Origin: Solidesulfovibrio sp.
Lineage (GTDB): Bacteria > Desulfobacterota > Desulfovibrionia > Desulfovibrionales > Desulfovibrionaceae
NCBI RefSeq assembly: GCF_038562415.1
Contig: NZ_JBCFBA010000001.1
Span: 496,001-560,000 of the forward strand
Length of the DNA: 64,000 nt
Reading direction: 5' to 3'
Shown: piece by piece, positions 42,113 to 49,926 of the stretch
Layout of the letters: each line of letters starts with the position of its first letter
Numbering within the stretch: the stretch's first letter is position 1
Notes under the pieces: model-generated
Told to the model about the DNA's origin: nothing
Database searches by the model: none
What the model saw: only the letters and a program-made list of their open reading frames with translations
Program-made: the position numbers and the translations under genes

Positions 42113-42142
42113 TGCATATTCGATGGAATTGACGCATGTCAA
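42113..42142 (-). promoter_or_regulatory. Sigma-70-like promoter for wzm-wzt, -35 within a palindrome
   Basis: On the minus strand a perfect TTGACA (42142-42137), an 18-base spacer and TATGCA (42118-42113) form a promoter. The -35 overlaps the palindrome TTGAC-N4-GTCAA (42129-42142), which could bind a regulator acting on the divergent glycosyltransferase gene as well. Confidence 0.55.
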
Positions 42143-42198
42143 CGCATCCGCCGCCCCGGCCGCGCCGCGAGGACCTGGCGGAAACCACCGGACACCCC

Positions 42199-44196
42199 AT
42201 GCGCATCACCATCGACGCCTCGACCCTGGCCCATCCCCAGCGCACCGGCATCGGCCGCTGCCTGGAATCCATCCTGCCGCGCCTGGCCGAGCTGGCCGCC
42301 GCCAAGGGGGACACGATCACCCTGCTTGCCGGCAAGCCGCTGGTCAGCGCCACGGCCCTGGGCCTCGTGGCCAAGGGGCTGCTCGGCGCCCGCACGGTCA
42401 ACGTGCCCTCGCTCTACGCCTGGCAGCAGGCCGGCATGGCCTGGCAGATCAAGGAGGCCGGCGCGGACGCGCATTACGCCCCGGATGGGCTGTTGCCCCT
42501 GGGCTTTACCGGCAAAAGCGTGGGCGTGGTCAACGACGTGCTCTACAAGCGCCAGCCGCAAACCCTGGCCTGGCACATCCGGCTGGTGTTCGCCCTGCGC
42601 CAGCGGGCCAGCCTGGCCCGGCTCACCATACCGCTTTGCCTTTCGGCCTTCACCCGGCGCGAACTGCTGCGCCTGTACGGCGCAATGGCCGCCCGCACCC
42701 GGCCAACGGACCTGTGCGCCGTGGACCACGGCCGCTTCCGGCCGCTTGTGCCCGAGGACGCCCCGGCCCTGGCCGCCTTTCGCGCCAAAAACAAGCTGCC
42801 GGGCGACTATCTCCTGTGCGTGGGCAACCTGATGCCCCACAAGAACCTGGGCGTGGCCCTGCGGGCCCTGGCCAGGCTGTACCGGCAAAATACCGGTGAC
42901 GCGCCCAAGCTCGTGGTTATCGGCCACGGCGACGCGGCCGCCGTTCGGGCGCTGCTGCCGGCCGGCGCGCCGGCCGACAGCGTCGTGTGCCCGGGCTATC
43001 TGCCCGACGCGGAGGTGGCCCTGGCCTACCGGGGTGCGGCGGCGTTCGTTTTTCCCTCCCGCTACGAGGGCTTCGGCCTGCCCATCCTGGAGGCCATGGC
43101 CAGCGGCGTGCCGGTGGCCTATGCCGATGCCGCCTCCCTGCCCGAGGCCGCCGGCATCGCCGGCCTGCCGTTCGCGGCCGACGACGACGCGGCCCTGGCC
43201 GACATCCTCGCCCGGCTGCTGGCCGACGCGGCACTTCGAGACCGGCAAATCGCCCTGGGCCTGGCCCGGGCGGCCGCATTCTCCTGGGAAACCTGCGCCG
43301 ACACCGTCTACGCCGCCCTCCACGAAGCATCCGGCCTGCCGCCGCTGCGCCTGCCCAAGGTGACGGTGGTCACGCCGTCGTTCAACCAGGCGGCCTTCCT
43401 GCCCCAGACACTTGAAAGCGTGGCCGGCCAGAAAGGCGTGGCGGTGGAACACCTCGTCCTCGACGGCGGCTCCACGGACGCGACCCCCGACATCCTGCGC
43501 GCCTGGGACGGCAGGCTGGCCTACTGGCGCAGCGCCCCGGACGGCGGCCAGACGGCGGCCCTGGCCGAAGGCTTCGCCCTGGCCACGGGCGAGGTCATGG
43601 GCTGGCTCAATTCCGACGACTGCCTTTTCGCCGACGACGTCCTGGCCGCCGTGGCCGAGGCCTTCGCCCGCCATCCCGAGGCGGTCATGGTCACGGGCGA
43701 CACGCTCCTCACCGACCCGGCCGGCAAACCGGTCATGATCGACATGGTCCTGGCCCCGTCCCATCGCCAGATGCGCTACGTCATGGCCGTGCCCCAGCAG
43801 TCGACCTTTTTCCGCCGAGAGGCTTACGAGGCCGCCGGCGGCATGGACGGCCGCTTCACCTACTGCATGGACTACGACCTGTTCGAGCGTATCAGCCGCC
43901 AGGGAAAAATCGTGCGCATCCCGCGTGTCGTCGCCACCTTCCGCCTGCATCCCTCGGCCAAGACCGCCACCTGGCACGACGTGTTCAAGCGCGACCTCCA
44001 CGCCTGCCAGCACCGCCACGGCGCGGGGCCGTGGCATGAACTGCTGATCAAGCTCGTGACCATGGAAACGCGGCTGGGCTCGATCGCGGCCCAGCTCGGC
44101 GCCCGCATCAAGGGCCGCAAGCTGCCGACGCAGGTCAACGCGCGCCTGGAGCCCATGCGCGCCTCTGCCCGCAAAAAGCACGGGCTTAGCGGTTGA
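42199..44196 (+). CDS. Glycosyltransferase family 4-family 2 fusion
   Basis: This protein of 665 residues carries two catalytic domains. Residues 1-385 form a GT-B glycosyltransferase (MRITIDASTLAHPQRTGIGR; LLCVGNLMPHKNLGVALRAL; FPSRYEGFGLPILEAMASGVPV). Residues 395-620 form a GT-A family 2 domain (VTVVTPSFNQAAFLPQTLESV; LDGGSTDATP; GWLNSDDCLF; DYDLFERIS). One chain could therefore add two successive sugars or repeat a disaccharide unit. The ATG at 42199 starts the typical GT4 N-terminus; an upstream ATG at 42136 lies in the divergent promoter. The gene is 4 bases from the next GT4 gene. Confidence 0.9.
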   Translation: MRITIDASTLAHPQRTGIGRCLESILPRLAELAAAKGDTITLLAGKPLVSATALGLVAKGLLGARTVNVPSLYAWQQAGMAWQIKEAGADAHYAPDGLLPLGFTGKSVGVVNDVLYKRQPQTLAWHIRLVFALRQRASLARLTIPLCLSAFTRRELLRLYGAMAARTRPTDLCAVDHGRFRPLVPEDAPALAAFRAKNKLPGDYLLCVGNLMPHKNLGVALRALARLYRQNTGDAPKLVVIGHGDAAAVRALLPAGAPADSVVCPGYLPDAEVALAYRGAAAFVFPSRYEGFGLPILEAMASGVPVAYADAASLPEAAGIAGLPFAADDDAALADILARLLADAALRDRQIALGLARAAAFSWETCADTVYAALHEASGLPPLRLPKVTVVTPSFNQAAFLPQTLESVAGQKGVAVEHLVLDGGSTDATPDILRAWDGRLAYWRSAPDGGQTAALAEGFALATGEVMGWLNSDDCLFADDVLAAVAEAFARHPEAVMVTGDTLLTDPAGKPVMIDMVLAPSHRQMRYVMAVPQQSTFFRREAYEAAGGMDGRFTYCMDYDLFERISRQGKIVRIPRVVATFRLHPSAKTATWHDVFKRDLHACQHRHGAGPWHELLIKLVTMETRLGSIAAQLGARIKGRKLPTQVNARLEPMRASARKKHGLSG

Positions 44197-44200
44197 CGCC

Positions 44201-45307
44201 ATGCGCATCGCCGTAAACGCCCGCACCCTGGACTATCCGGCCTGCGGCCCCAAGGAATACCTGGCCTGCCTGGTGCGGGCGCTCCTGGACGGCGGCGGCC
44301 ACGAACTGGTCCTCTACTATCCCCACGCAAGCCACCTGGGGACGTTTCCCGAAGCCACCGAGACGGTCCTGCCCGTGCGCAACCGCCTGGCCTTCGACTG
44401 GCTGGCCCTGCCGCTGGCCCTGCGGCGCGACAAGCCGGACGTGGCCTTTTTCCCCTCCTCTAACATGCCCCCCGGCATCCCCTGCCCGGCCGTGACGGCC
44501 ATGCTGGACCTGGGCTATTTCCACCCGACGCTTCGCATGTACAAGCGCGGCGACACGCTTTATATGCGCCGCTTCATCCGCTACGCCGCCCGGCGCAGCC
44601 AGCGTCTGGTGGCCATCTCCGAACACACCCGCCGCGACGTGCTGCGCCTGACCCGCGCCCGGCCCGAACACGTCACGGTCACGCCGCTGGCCTGCGATCC
44701 CCTCTACAGGGCGCCCGCGCGCCCCGAAGCCGTGGCCGCCTTCCGGGAAAGAAACGGCCTGGCGCGGCCCTACGTCCTGTATGCCGGCAACATCTCGCCG
44801 CGAAAAAACCTGGGGACCCTGCTTCAGGCCTTTGCCCTGGCCGGCCAGGCCCTGCCCTGCGACCTGGCCCTGACCGGCGGCATGGCCTGGAGCGAGGATT
44901 TCGCCGCCAGTGTGGCCCGGCTCGGCCTGGCCGGCCGGGTCAAGCGGCTGGGGCAAGTGGCCAAGGACGACATGCCCCTGCTGTACCGGGGGGCCACGGC
45001 CCTAGCCTTTCCGTCGCTGTTCGAGGGCTTCGGCCTGCCCATCCTGGAGGCGCAGGCCTGCGGCACGCCGGTGGTCTGCGCCGCAGCCACCTCGCTGCCG
45101 GAAGTGGCCGGCGACGGGGCCCTGCTCGTCGATCCCGGCGACGCCGTCGCCTGGGCCGAGGCCCTTTGCCGCGTGGCAACCGACCCCGGGCTGCGGGAAG
45201 CGCTCATCCGCCGGGGCCACGACAACGAGGCCCGCTTCACCTGGGAGCGCACCGCCCGCCTGACCCTGGACGCCCTGGCCGCGGCCGCCGCCTGGCGCGA
45301 CCGTTAA
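44201..45307 (+). CDS. Glycosyltransferase family 4 (GT-B)
   Basis: This 368-residue glycosyltransferase starts with MRIAVNARTLDYPACGPKEYL. The C-terminal domain has LYAGNISPRKNLGTLLQAF and FPSLFEGFGLPILEAQACGTPVV with the EX7E motif. It is most like WbaZ/mannosyltransferase-type members by pattern, but the sugar is unknown. It follows the GT4-GT2 fusion by 4 bases in one unit. Its last 23 bases are repeated with four mismatches 40 bases further on (45321-45343), outside the gene. Confidence 0.9.
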   Translation: MRIAVNARTLDYPACGPKEYLACLVRALLDGGGHELVLYYPHASHLGTFPEATETVLPVRNRLAFDWLALPLALRRDKPDVAFFPSSNMPPGIPCPAVTAMLDLGYFHPTLRMYKRGDTLYMRRFIRYAARRSQRLVAISEHTRRDVLRLTRARPEHVTVTPLACDPLYRAPARPEAVAAFRERNGLARPYVLYAGNISPRKNLGTLLQAFALAGQALPCDLALTGGMAWSEDFAASVARLGLAGRVKRLGQVAKDDMPLLYRGATALAFPSLFEGFGLPILEAQACGTPVVCAAATSLPEVAGDGALLVDPGDAVAWAEALCRVATDPGLREALIRRGHDNEARFTWERTARLTLDALAAAAAWRDR

Positions 45308-45609
45308 GGCCCGTCCGGCCGTGGCCGTCGCCTGGTGCGACCGCGAAGCCCCGCCCTGGCGGCGTACCCGTCGCGGATGGCCAAACGGGGCGAACAGAGC
45401 CTCGCGTAACGGCCCTTTTTTGCGGTTCCTCCCCACCCCCTCCCCACATTCCCCTGTTGGCTTTTGAAAGGCTTTGTTTTCGGGGCCTTGGATTTTCCTG
45501 TTGCGGGATCATTTAGTTTACAGTATGAACTGTACCGAAATTGCGCGCCCGTCCCCCAGGCCGCGGCAGCGGTCAAACCATAGCCCACGACGCAACGGAG
45601 AACGCACCC
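45308..45609. other. Intergenic region between GT4 and the CoA-disulfide reductase
   Basis: The left part holds an imperfect direct repeat of the glycosyltransferase 3' end (45281-45303 and 45321-45343) and a weak terminator-like GGCCC followed by six T (45411-45421). The right part is AT-richer and holds a promoter and a palindrome for the next gene. No ORF of coding character is visible. Confidence 0.5.
45501..45534 (+). promoter_or_regulatory. Promoter and palindromic operator of the CoA-disulfide reductase gene
   Basis: TTGCGG (45501-45506), a 17-base spacer and TATGAA (45524-45529) form a plausible promoter. The perfect palindrome TACAGT-N4-ACTGTA (45519-45534) covers the -10 completely, as repressor sites often do. 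It does not match the Rex, HcpR or Fur/PerR motifs I know, so the regulator is open. The start codon is 76 bases downstream. Confidence 0.55.
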
Positions 45610-47304
45610 ATGAGCACCAAACGCATCGTCGTCATCGGCGGCACGGCGGCCGGCCCGAAAGCCGCCGCCCGGGCCAAACGGCTGGATGAAACGGCCCAGG
45701 TCACCCTGCTGCAAAAGGCCCCGGAACTGTCCATGGCCTCCTGCGGCTATCCCTATTATGTCGCCGGCGAGGTCAAGGCCCGCGACAGCCTGCTGGCCAC
45801 CCCGGCCGGCGTGGTGCGCGACCCGGCCTTTTTCGCCGGGGCCAAGGGGATCACGGCCATGGTCGGCACGGAAGTCATGGCCATCGACCGCACGGCCAAG
45901 ACCGTGGCCTGGAAAAAGGCCGCCACGGGCGAGACAGGGGTAGTGCCCTACGACAAGCTCATCCTGGCCACGGGTTCGGTGGCCAAGGTGCCGCCCATCC
46001 CGGGCCGGGAGCTGGCCGGCGTGACCACGCTCGCGAGCCTAGCCGACGCCGACCGGCTGCGGGAGCTGGCCGCGTCCGGCAAGGGCAAGCCGGCCGTCAT
46101 CGTCGGCGGCGGGCTCATCGGCATGGAGAGCTGCGAGGCACTGGTCGCCGCCGGGATGGAGGTGACGGTTGTCGAGGCCTTGCCGACCATTTTGAGCTTC
46201 CTCGACCCCGAACTGGCCCTGATCGTGGAAAAGCACGCCCGGTCCAAGGGGGCCAGGATCGTCACCGGTGTCGGCATCGCCGAAATCCTCGGAGAAGGCG
46301 GCGCGGTGACGGGCGTGCGCCTGGCCGACGGCCGGGAGCTGCCGGCCGCGCTTGTGGTCATGGCCATCGGCGTGGCCCCCAACACCGCCCTGGCCAAGGC
46401 GGCCGGCCTGGCGCTCGGCAAATCGGGCGGCATCGTCGTCGATGCCCACATGCGCACGTCCGATCCGGACATCTACGCCGCCGGCGACTGTGTGGAGGTG
46501 AAAAACCGCCTGACCGGCCAGCCCATGCACGCGCCCTTCGGCGACCTGGCCAACCTGGAGGGCCGGGTGGCCGGTGAAAACGCCGTTTTGGGCGATGTGG
46601 CCACCTTCCCCGGCACCATCGGCAGCGGCATCTGCAAGGTGTTCGATTGCGCCGCCGCCTCGACGGGCCTGTCCGAGCGCCGGGCCCGGGAGGCCGGTTT
46701 CGAGGTCGTCACGGCAGTCAATGCCAGCCCGGACAAGCCCGGGTTCATGGGGGCCAAGCCGGTGGTGTCCAAGCTCATCGCCGAGGCGGGCACGGGGCGC
46801 ATCCTGGGCTTTGCCTGCGTGGGGCTCGGCAACGTCAACCGCCAAGCGGCGGAGATGGCCATGGCCATTCTCGGCGGGCTCACCGTGGACGACGTGGCCA
46901 TGGCCGACCTGCCCTACGCGCCGCCCTTCTCCCTGGCCATCGACCATGCCATCGCCACGGCCCATGTGCTGCAAAACAAGATGCGCGGGCTCATGCGCGG
47001 CGAAACGAGCGTCGCGGTCAAGGCGCGCCTGGAGGCCGGGGAAAAACCCTTCCTGCTCGACGTGCGCGGCCCCAAGGAGTTCGAGGAGATGCGCCTGGGG
47101 CTTGGCGAGACCCTCGTGCCGCTCGGGCAATTACGCAAGCGCCTGGGCGAGCTGCCGGCCGACAGGCACGCGCCCGTCGTGGCCTACTGCAAGGTGTCCA
47201 TGCGCGGCTACGAGGCCCAGCGCGTGCTCGAGGCGGCCGGCTACGACAACGTGACGGTCATGGAGGGGGGGCTGGTGGCCTGGCCGTTTCGGCTGGAACA
47301 TTAG
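45610..47304 (+). CDS. CoA-disulfide reductase with C-terminal rhodanese domain
   Basis: This 564-residue flavoprotein has an FAD-binding start ([20 protein letters not shown]) and the single redox cysteine Cys45 in [13 protein letters not shown]. An NAD(P)H-binding motif ([20 protein letters not shown]), the FAD motif YAAGDCVEV and the dimerisation domain follow. The last 110 residues are a rhodanese domain with active-site Cys527 in [11 protein letters not shown]. The layout matches CoADR-RHD enzymes, which reduce CoA disulfides, CoA persulfides or polysulfide. Here it may detoxify oxygen stress or handle sulfane sulfur. It is monocistronic or co-transcribed with yjbQ, 85 bases on. Confidence 0.92.
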   Translation: MSTKRIVVIGGTAAGPKAAARAKRLDETAQVTLLQKAPELSMASCGYPYYVAGEVKARDSLLATPAGVVRDPAFFAGAKGITAMVGTEVMAIDRTAKTVAWKKAATGETGVVPYDKLILATGSVAKVPPIPGRELAGVTTLASLADADRLRELAASGKGKPAVIVGGGLIGMESCEALVAAGMEVTVVEALPTILSFLDPELALIVEKHARSKGARIVTGVGIAEILGEGGAVTGVRLADGRELPAALVVMAIGVAPNTALAKAAGLALGKSGGIVVDAHMRTSDPDIYAAGDCVEVKNRLTGQPMHAPFGDLANLEGRVAGENAVLGDVATFPGTIGSGICKVFDCAAASTGLSERRAREAGFEVVTAVNASPDKPGFMGAKPVVSKLIAEAGTGRILGFACVGLGNVNRQAAEMAMAILGGLTVDDVAMADLPYAPPFSLAIDHAIATAHVLQNKMRGLMRGETSVAVKARLEAGEKPFLLDVRGPKEFEEMRLGLGETLVPLGQLRKRLGELPADRHAPVVAYCKVSMRGYEAQRVLEAAGYDNVTVMEGGLVAWPFRLEH

Positions 47305-47389
47305 AGGCAATGCCGGCGCGGCTTCGGGGACGCCCGGGACAATCGCTCGGGCCTCGGATACAAGGCCGAAAACGCCCTGGAGCCGCGCC

Positions 47390-47806
<417 letters not shown>

Positions 47807-47835
47807 CCGCCCGGGAGCCGGTCGGGCCGAAACAA

Positions 47836-47872
47836 GGCCGCCGGCCCCCTCTCGCGGGGGTGGCCGGCGGCC
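47836..47872. terminator. Strong hairpin between convergent yjbQ and rubredoxin genes
   Basis: A perfect 11-bp stem GGCCGCCGGCC (47836-47846) / GGCCGGCGGCC (47862-47872) encloses a further C-run/G-run pairing. There is little T-run on either strand. Confidence 0.55.
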
Positions 47873-47876
47873 CACG

Positions 47877-47901
47877 AAAACGGCGGCCCTTGCGGGCCGC
47901 C
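47877..47901 (-). terminator. Terminator of the perR-rubrerythrin-rubredoxin operon
   Basis: A perfect 8-bp stem GGCGGCCC (47882-47889) / GGGCCGCC (47894-47901) with loop TTGC is followed on the minus strand by GTTTTC. It starts 6 bases after the rubredoxin stop. Confidence 0.7.
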
Positions 47902-47906
47902 TCGAT

Positions 47907-48122
47907 TCAGACGGGACAGTTGATTTCCTTGGTCGAACCCGGTCCGGCCAGGGGGCGGAAACACTTCTTGCCGCCGCCGCAGATCGGGCACTTCCAGCCT
48001 TCGGGCAGGTCGGCAAAGGACGTGCCGGCCGGGATCTTGCCCTTGCGGTCGCCTTTGTCCGGATCGTAGATGTAGCCGCAGTTGGTGGTCTGGCACTGCC
48101 ACATCGCTTCGGGCGCTGCCAT
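47907..48122 (-). CDS. Rubredoxin, C-x4-C type
   Basis: This 71-residue one-iron electron carrier has its first iron-binding loop as WQCQTTNCGYIYD, spaced C-x4-C rather than the usual C-x2-C, and its second as CPICGGGKKCF. The C-x4-C form is known from Desulfovibrio rubredoxin-2 proteins. Length is longer than the classical 52 residues through insertions between the loops and a C-terminal tail. It lies 43 bases after rubrerythrin and probably supplies electrons to it in peroxide reduction. Confidence 0.92.
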   Translation of the reverse strand: MAAPEAMWQCQTTNCGYIYDPDKGDRKGKIPAGTSFADLPEGWKCPICGGGKKCFRPLAGPGSTKEINCPV

Positions 48123-48165
48123 GCTCGCTCCTTTGGGCCGCTTGGGCGCGGCGAACCGGACGTGC

Positions 48166-48660
48166 CTAGTCGACCTTGAAAAACGCCTTGGCCAGAGCCT
48201 GGCAGACCGGACACTTGTCCGGGGCCGCGCCGGCGACGGTGTAGCCGCACACCGAGCAGACGTACCAGTCCTGGTCGGGATAGCCGGCGATGTCCTTGGC
48301 CGCGGCGGCGTACAGATTGGCGTGCAGCTCCTCCACGGCGTTGGCGAAAGTGAAGCCGCGCTCGGCCGCCTTGTCGCCTTCGGCCTTGGCGTCCTCGATC
48401 ATGCCCGGGTACATGCTCTTGAATTCGTGGGTCTCGCCGGCGATGGCGTCCTGGAGGTTGGCGGCCGTGTCGCCGATACCCTTCATGTTGCGCAGATGGG
48501 TATGGGCGTGGATGGTTTCGGCGGCGGCGGCGGCCTTGAACAGCTTGGCCACGCCGATATGCCCTTCCTTCTCGGCCTGGGCGGCGAAAGCGAGGTACTT
48601 GCGGTTGGCCTGGGACTCGCCGGCAAAAGCGGCCTTCAAATCTTCGAGGGTCTTGCTCAT
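48166..48660 (-). CDS. rbr: Rubrerythrin
   Basis: This 164-residue non-haem di-iron peroxidase has an N-terminal four-helix domain that supplies iron ligands in AGESQANRKY, AETIHAH, AGETHEFKSMYP and VEELHANLY. The C-terminal rubredoxin-like domain has CSVCGYTV and CPVCQA. It reduces H2O2 to water in the cytoplasm of anaerobes. Its ATG overlaps the perR stop by 4 bases, and AAAGGAG lies upstream within perR. It is shorter than D. vulgaris rubrerythrin (191), consistent with the compact form. Confidence 0.95.
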   Translation of the reverse strand: MSKTLEDLKAAFAGESQANRKYLAFAAQAEKEGHIGVAKLFKAAAAAETIHAHTHLRNMKGIGDTAANLQDAIAGETHEFKSMYPGMIEDAKAEGDKAAERGFTFANAVEELHANLYAAAAKDIAGYPDQDWYVCSVCGYTVAGAAPDKCPVCQALAKAFFKVD

Positions 48661-49121
48661 TTCGAATAGCTCCTTTGGTTTTCTTGCGGTTTCGTCTGTC
48701 GCATGCGCCCAAGACAGGCCCGGCACACGCCGCGAACCAGAACCTGGGCGTCGCGGACCTGCCCCCACTCGGCGACCAGGGGCGGCAGGTCGGACAGCGC
48801 CGCCCCCGGCATGGTGAAATCCTCGATGGCGCCGCAGGTCAAGCACACCAGATGGTGGTGCGGCGACACATCCCCGTCGAAGCGCCCCTCGTCGCCGCCG
48901 CCCGGCACCCGGCTCACCAGCCCCCGCGATTCCAGGGCGGCCAGGGTGCGGTAGACCGTGTCCAGGGAAATGGCCGGGGCCTCCTCGCGAACCCGCCTCC
49001 AGACCGCCTCGGCCGAAGGATGGTCCTTGGCCGACGCCATGGCCTTGTACACCAGATAGCGCTGGTTGGTAAACTTGAGGCCGCTTTTGGCGAACAGGCT
49101 TTTCAGGGGTTCCATCGACAT
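48657..49121 (-). CDS. perR: Fur-family peroxide regulator PerR
   Basis: This 154-residue Fur-fold regulator has a winged helix (SLDTVYRTLAALESRGLVSRV) preceded by the His-containing AKDHPSAEAVWRRV. Its dimer domain has DVSPHHHLVCLTCGAIEDF and a second CxxC (CRAC) for structural zinc. The regulatory iron site residues His37-type and Asp-type positions look conserved. It is coupled to rubrerythrin, and perR-rbr-rubredoxin is a standard arrangement in Desulfovibrio. The ATG at 49121 is preferred over 49130, as TAGGA is 9 bases upstream of it. Confidence 0.92.
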   Translation of the reverse strand: MSMEPLKSLFAKSGLKFTNQRYLVYKAMASAKDHPSAEAVWRRVREEAPAISLDTVYRTLAALESRGLVSRVPGGGDEGRFDGDVSPHHHLVCLTCGAIEDFTMPGAALSDLPPLVAEWGQVRDAQVLVRGVCRACLGRMRQTKPQENQRSYSK

Positions 49122-49132
49122 AGTTTTCATTC

Positions 49133-49179
49133 CTAGTTGCTGTTGATTCCTAACTAGAGAATTCGGCCCGGCCCGTCAA
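49133..49179 (-). promoter_or_regulatory. perR promoter with putative operator
   Basis: On the minus strand TTGACG (49179-49174), 17 bases and a weak TAGTTA (49156-49151) form a possible promoter. The inverted repeat CTAGTT / AACTAG (49133-49138 / 49152-49157) covers the -10 and start region. The heptamer TAGGAAT also occurs twice on the minus strand. Autoregulation by PerR is the likely role, but the site does not match the Bacillus Per box. Confidence 0.45.
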
Positions 49180-49197
49180 CAGCTTTTTTCACTTTTC

Positions 49198-49926
49198 TCA
49201 GCCCCACCACATCCGGCCGGCCCGCCACAGGCCGGAAAGGGTCAGGGGCCGGCCCCGGGCGCATTTGCGGGCCAGGTAGACGAAGAGATAGGCGGCGGCC
49301 AGGGCGTCGCTACGGGCATCATGGGCCGGAAAGACCGGCAGGCCGTAGCGGCGGCAAAGGGCTGGCAAGCCGTAGTCCAGGGACTGGGCATCGCCGCAGC
49401 CGCCGCTGGCCACCAGGCGCTTTTCCTCGAAAACCATGGCCAGGCGCAGGGTGTCGATGCAGGGCGCGGCCAGGTCGCCGCCCAGATGGCGACGGCTGGC
49501 GGCATGCAAAAAGCCCATGTCCAGATGCACGTGGTGGCCGACCATGACGGCCGGGCCCAGGAATTGGAGGAACCGGGCCAGGGCCTCGGATTCGGCCGGC
49601 GCGGCGGCCAGGCCCGAGGCGGTCAGGCGGTGGATGAGGGAACTGTCCCGGGGAACCTCGCCCTCGGGCCGCACCAGGGTGTAGAATGTCTCCCCGGGGC
49701 AGATGTCCAGCCCGCGAAGGCGCACCGCGCCGATGGAAACCAGGGCGTGGCGGCGCGGGTCGAAGCCGGTCAGCTCCGTATCCACGGCCACGAAGTCCAG
49801 TTCGCCCAGGCAGGCCCGAGTGTCGCGGCCTTGCTGCGCCCGGCGGTGGGCGGCCAGCGCGGGCGCCACCTCGGTTTGCCCCGAAGCGCCGAAAAAGCGG
49901 CGCAACCAGCCGGCCGGGCGGGTCAT
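49198..49926 (-). CDS. DnaQ-like 3'-5' exonuclease (DEDDh)
   Basis: The protein has 242 residues. The exonuclease core starts near residue 42: FVAVDTELTGFDPRRHALVSIGAVRL holds the DxE motif, VGHHVHLDMGFL the second acidic residue region, and HDARSDALA the final His and Asp. It resembles the epsilon subunit of polymerase III but has an N-terminal extension of about 40 residues (MTRPAGWLRRFFGAS). It overlaps the upstream CBS gene by 4 bases. Exonucleases of this type regularly sit beside DUF294 genes and acetate-type symporters; the reason is unknown. Confidence 0.85.
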   Translation of the reverse strand: MTRPAGWLRRFFGASGQTEVAPALAAHRRAQQGRDTRACLGELDFVAVDTELTGFDPRRHALVSIGAVRLRGLDICPGETFYTLVRPEGEVPRDSSLIHRLTASGLAAAPAESEALARFLQFLGPAVMVGHHVHLDMGFLHAASRRHLGGDLAAPCIDTLRLAMVFEEKRLVASGGCGDAQSLDYGLPALCRRYGLPVFPAHDARSDALAAAYLFVYLARKCARGRPLTLSGLWRAGRMWWG

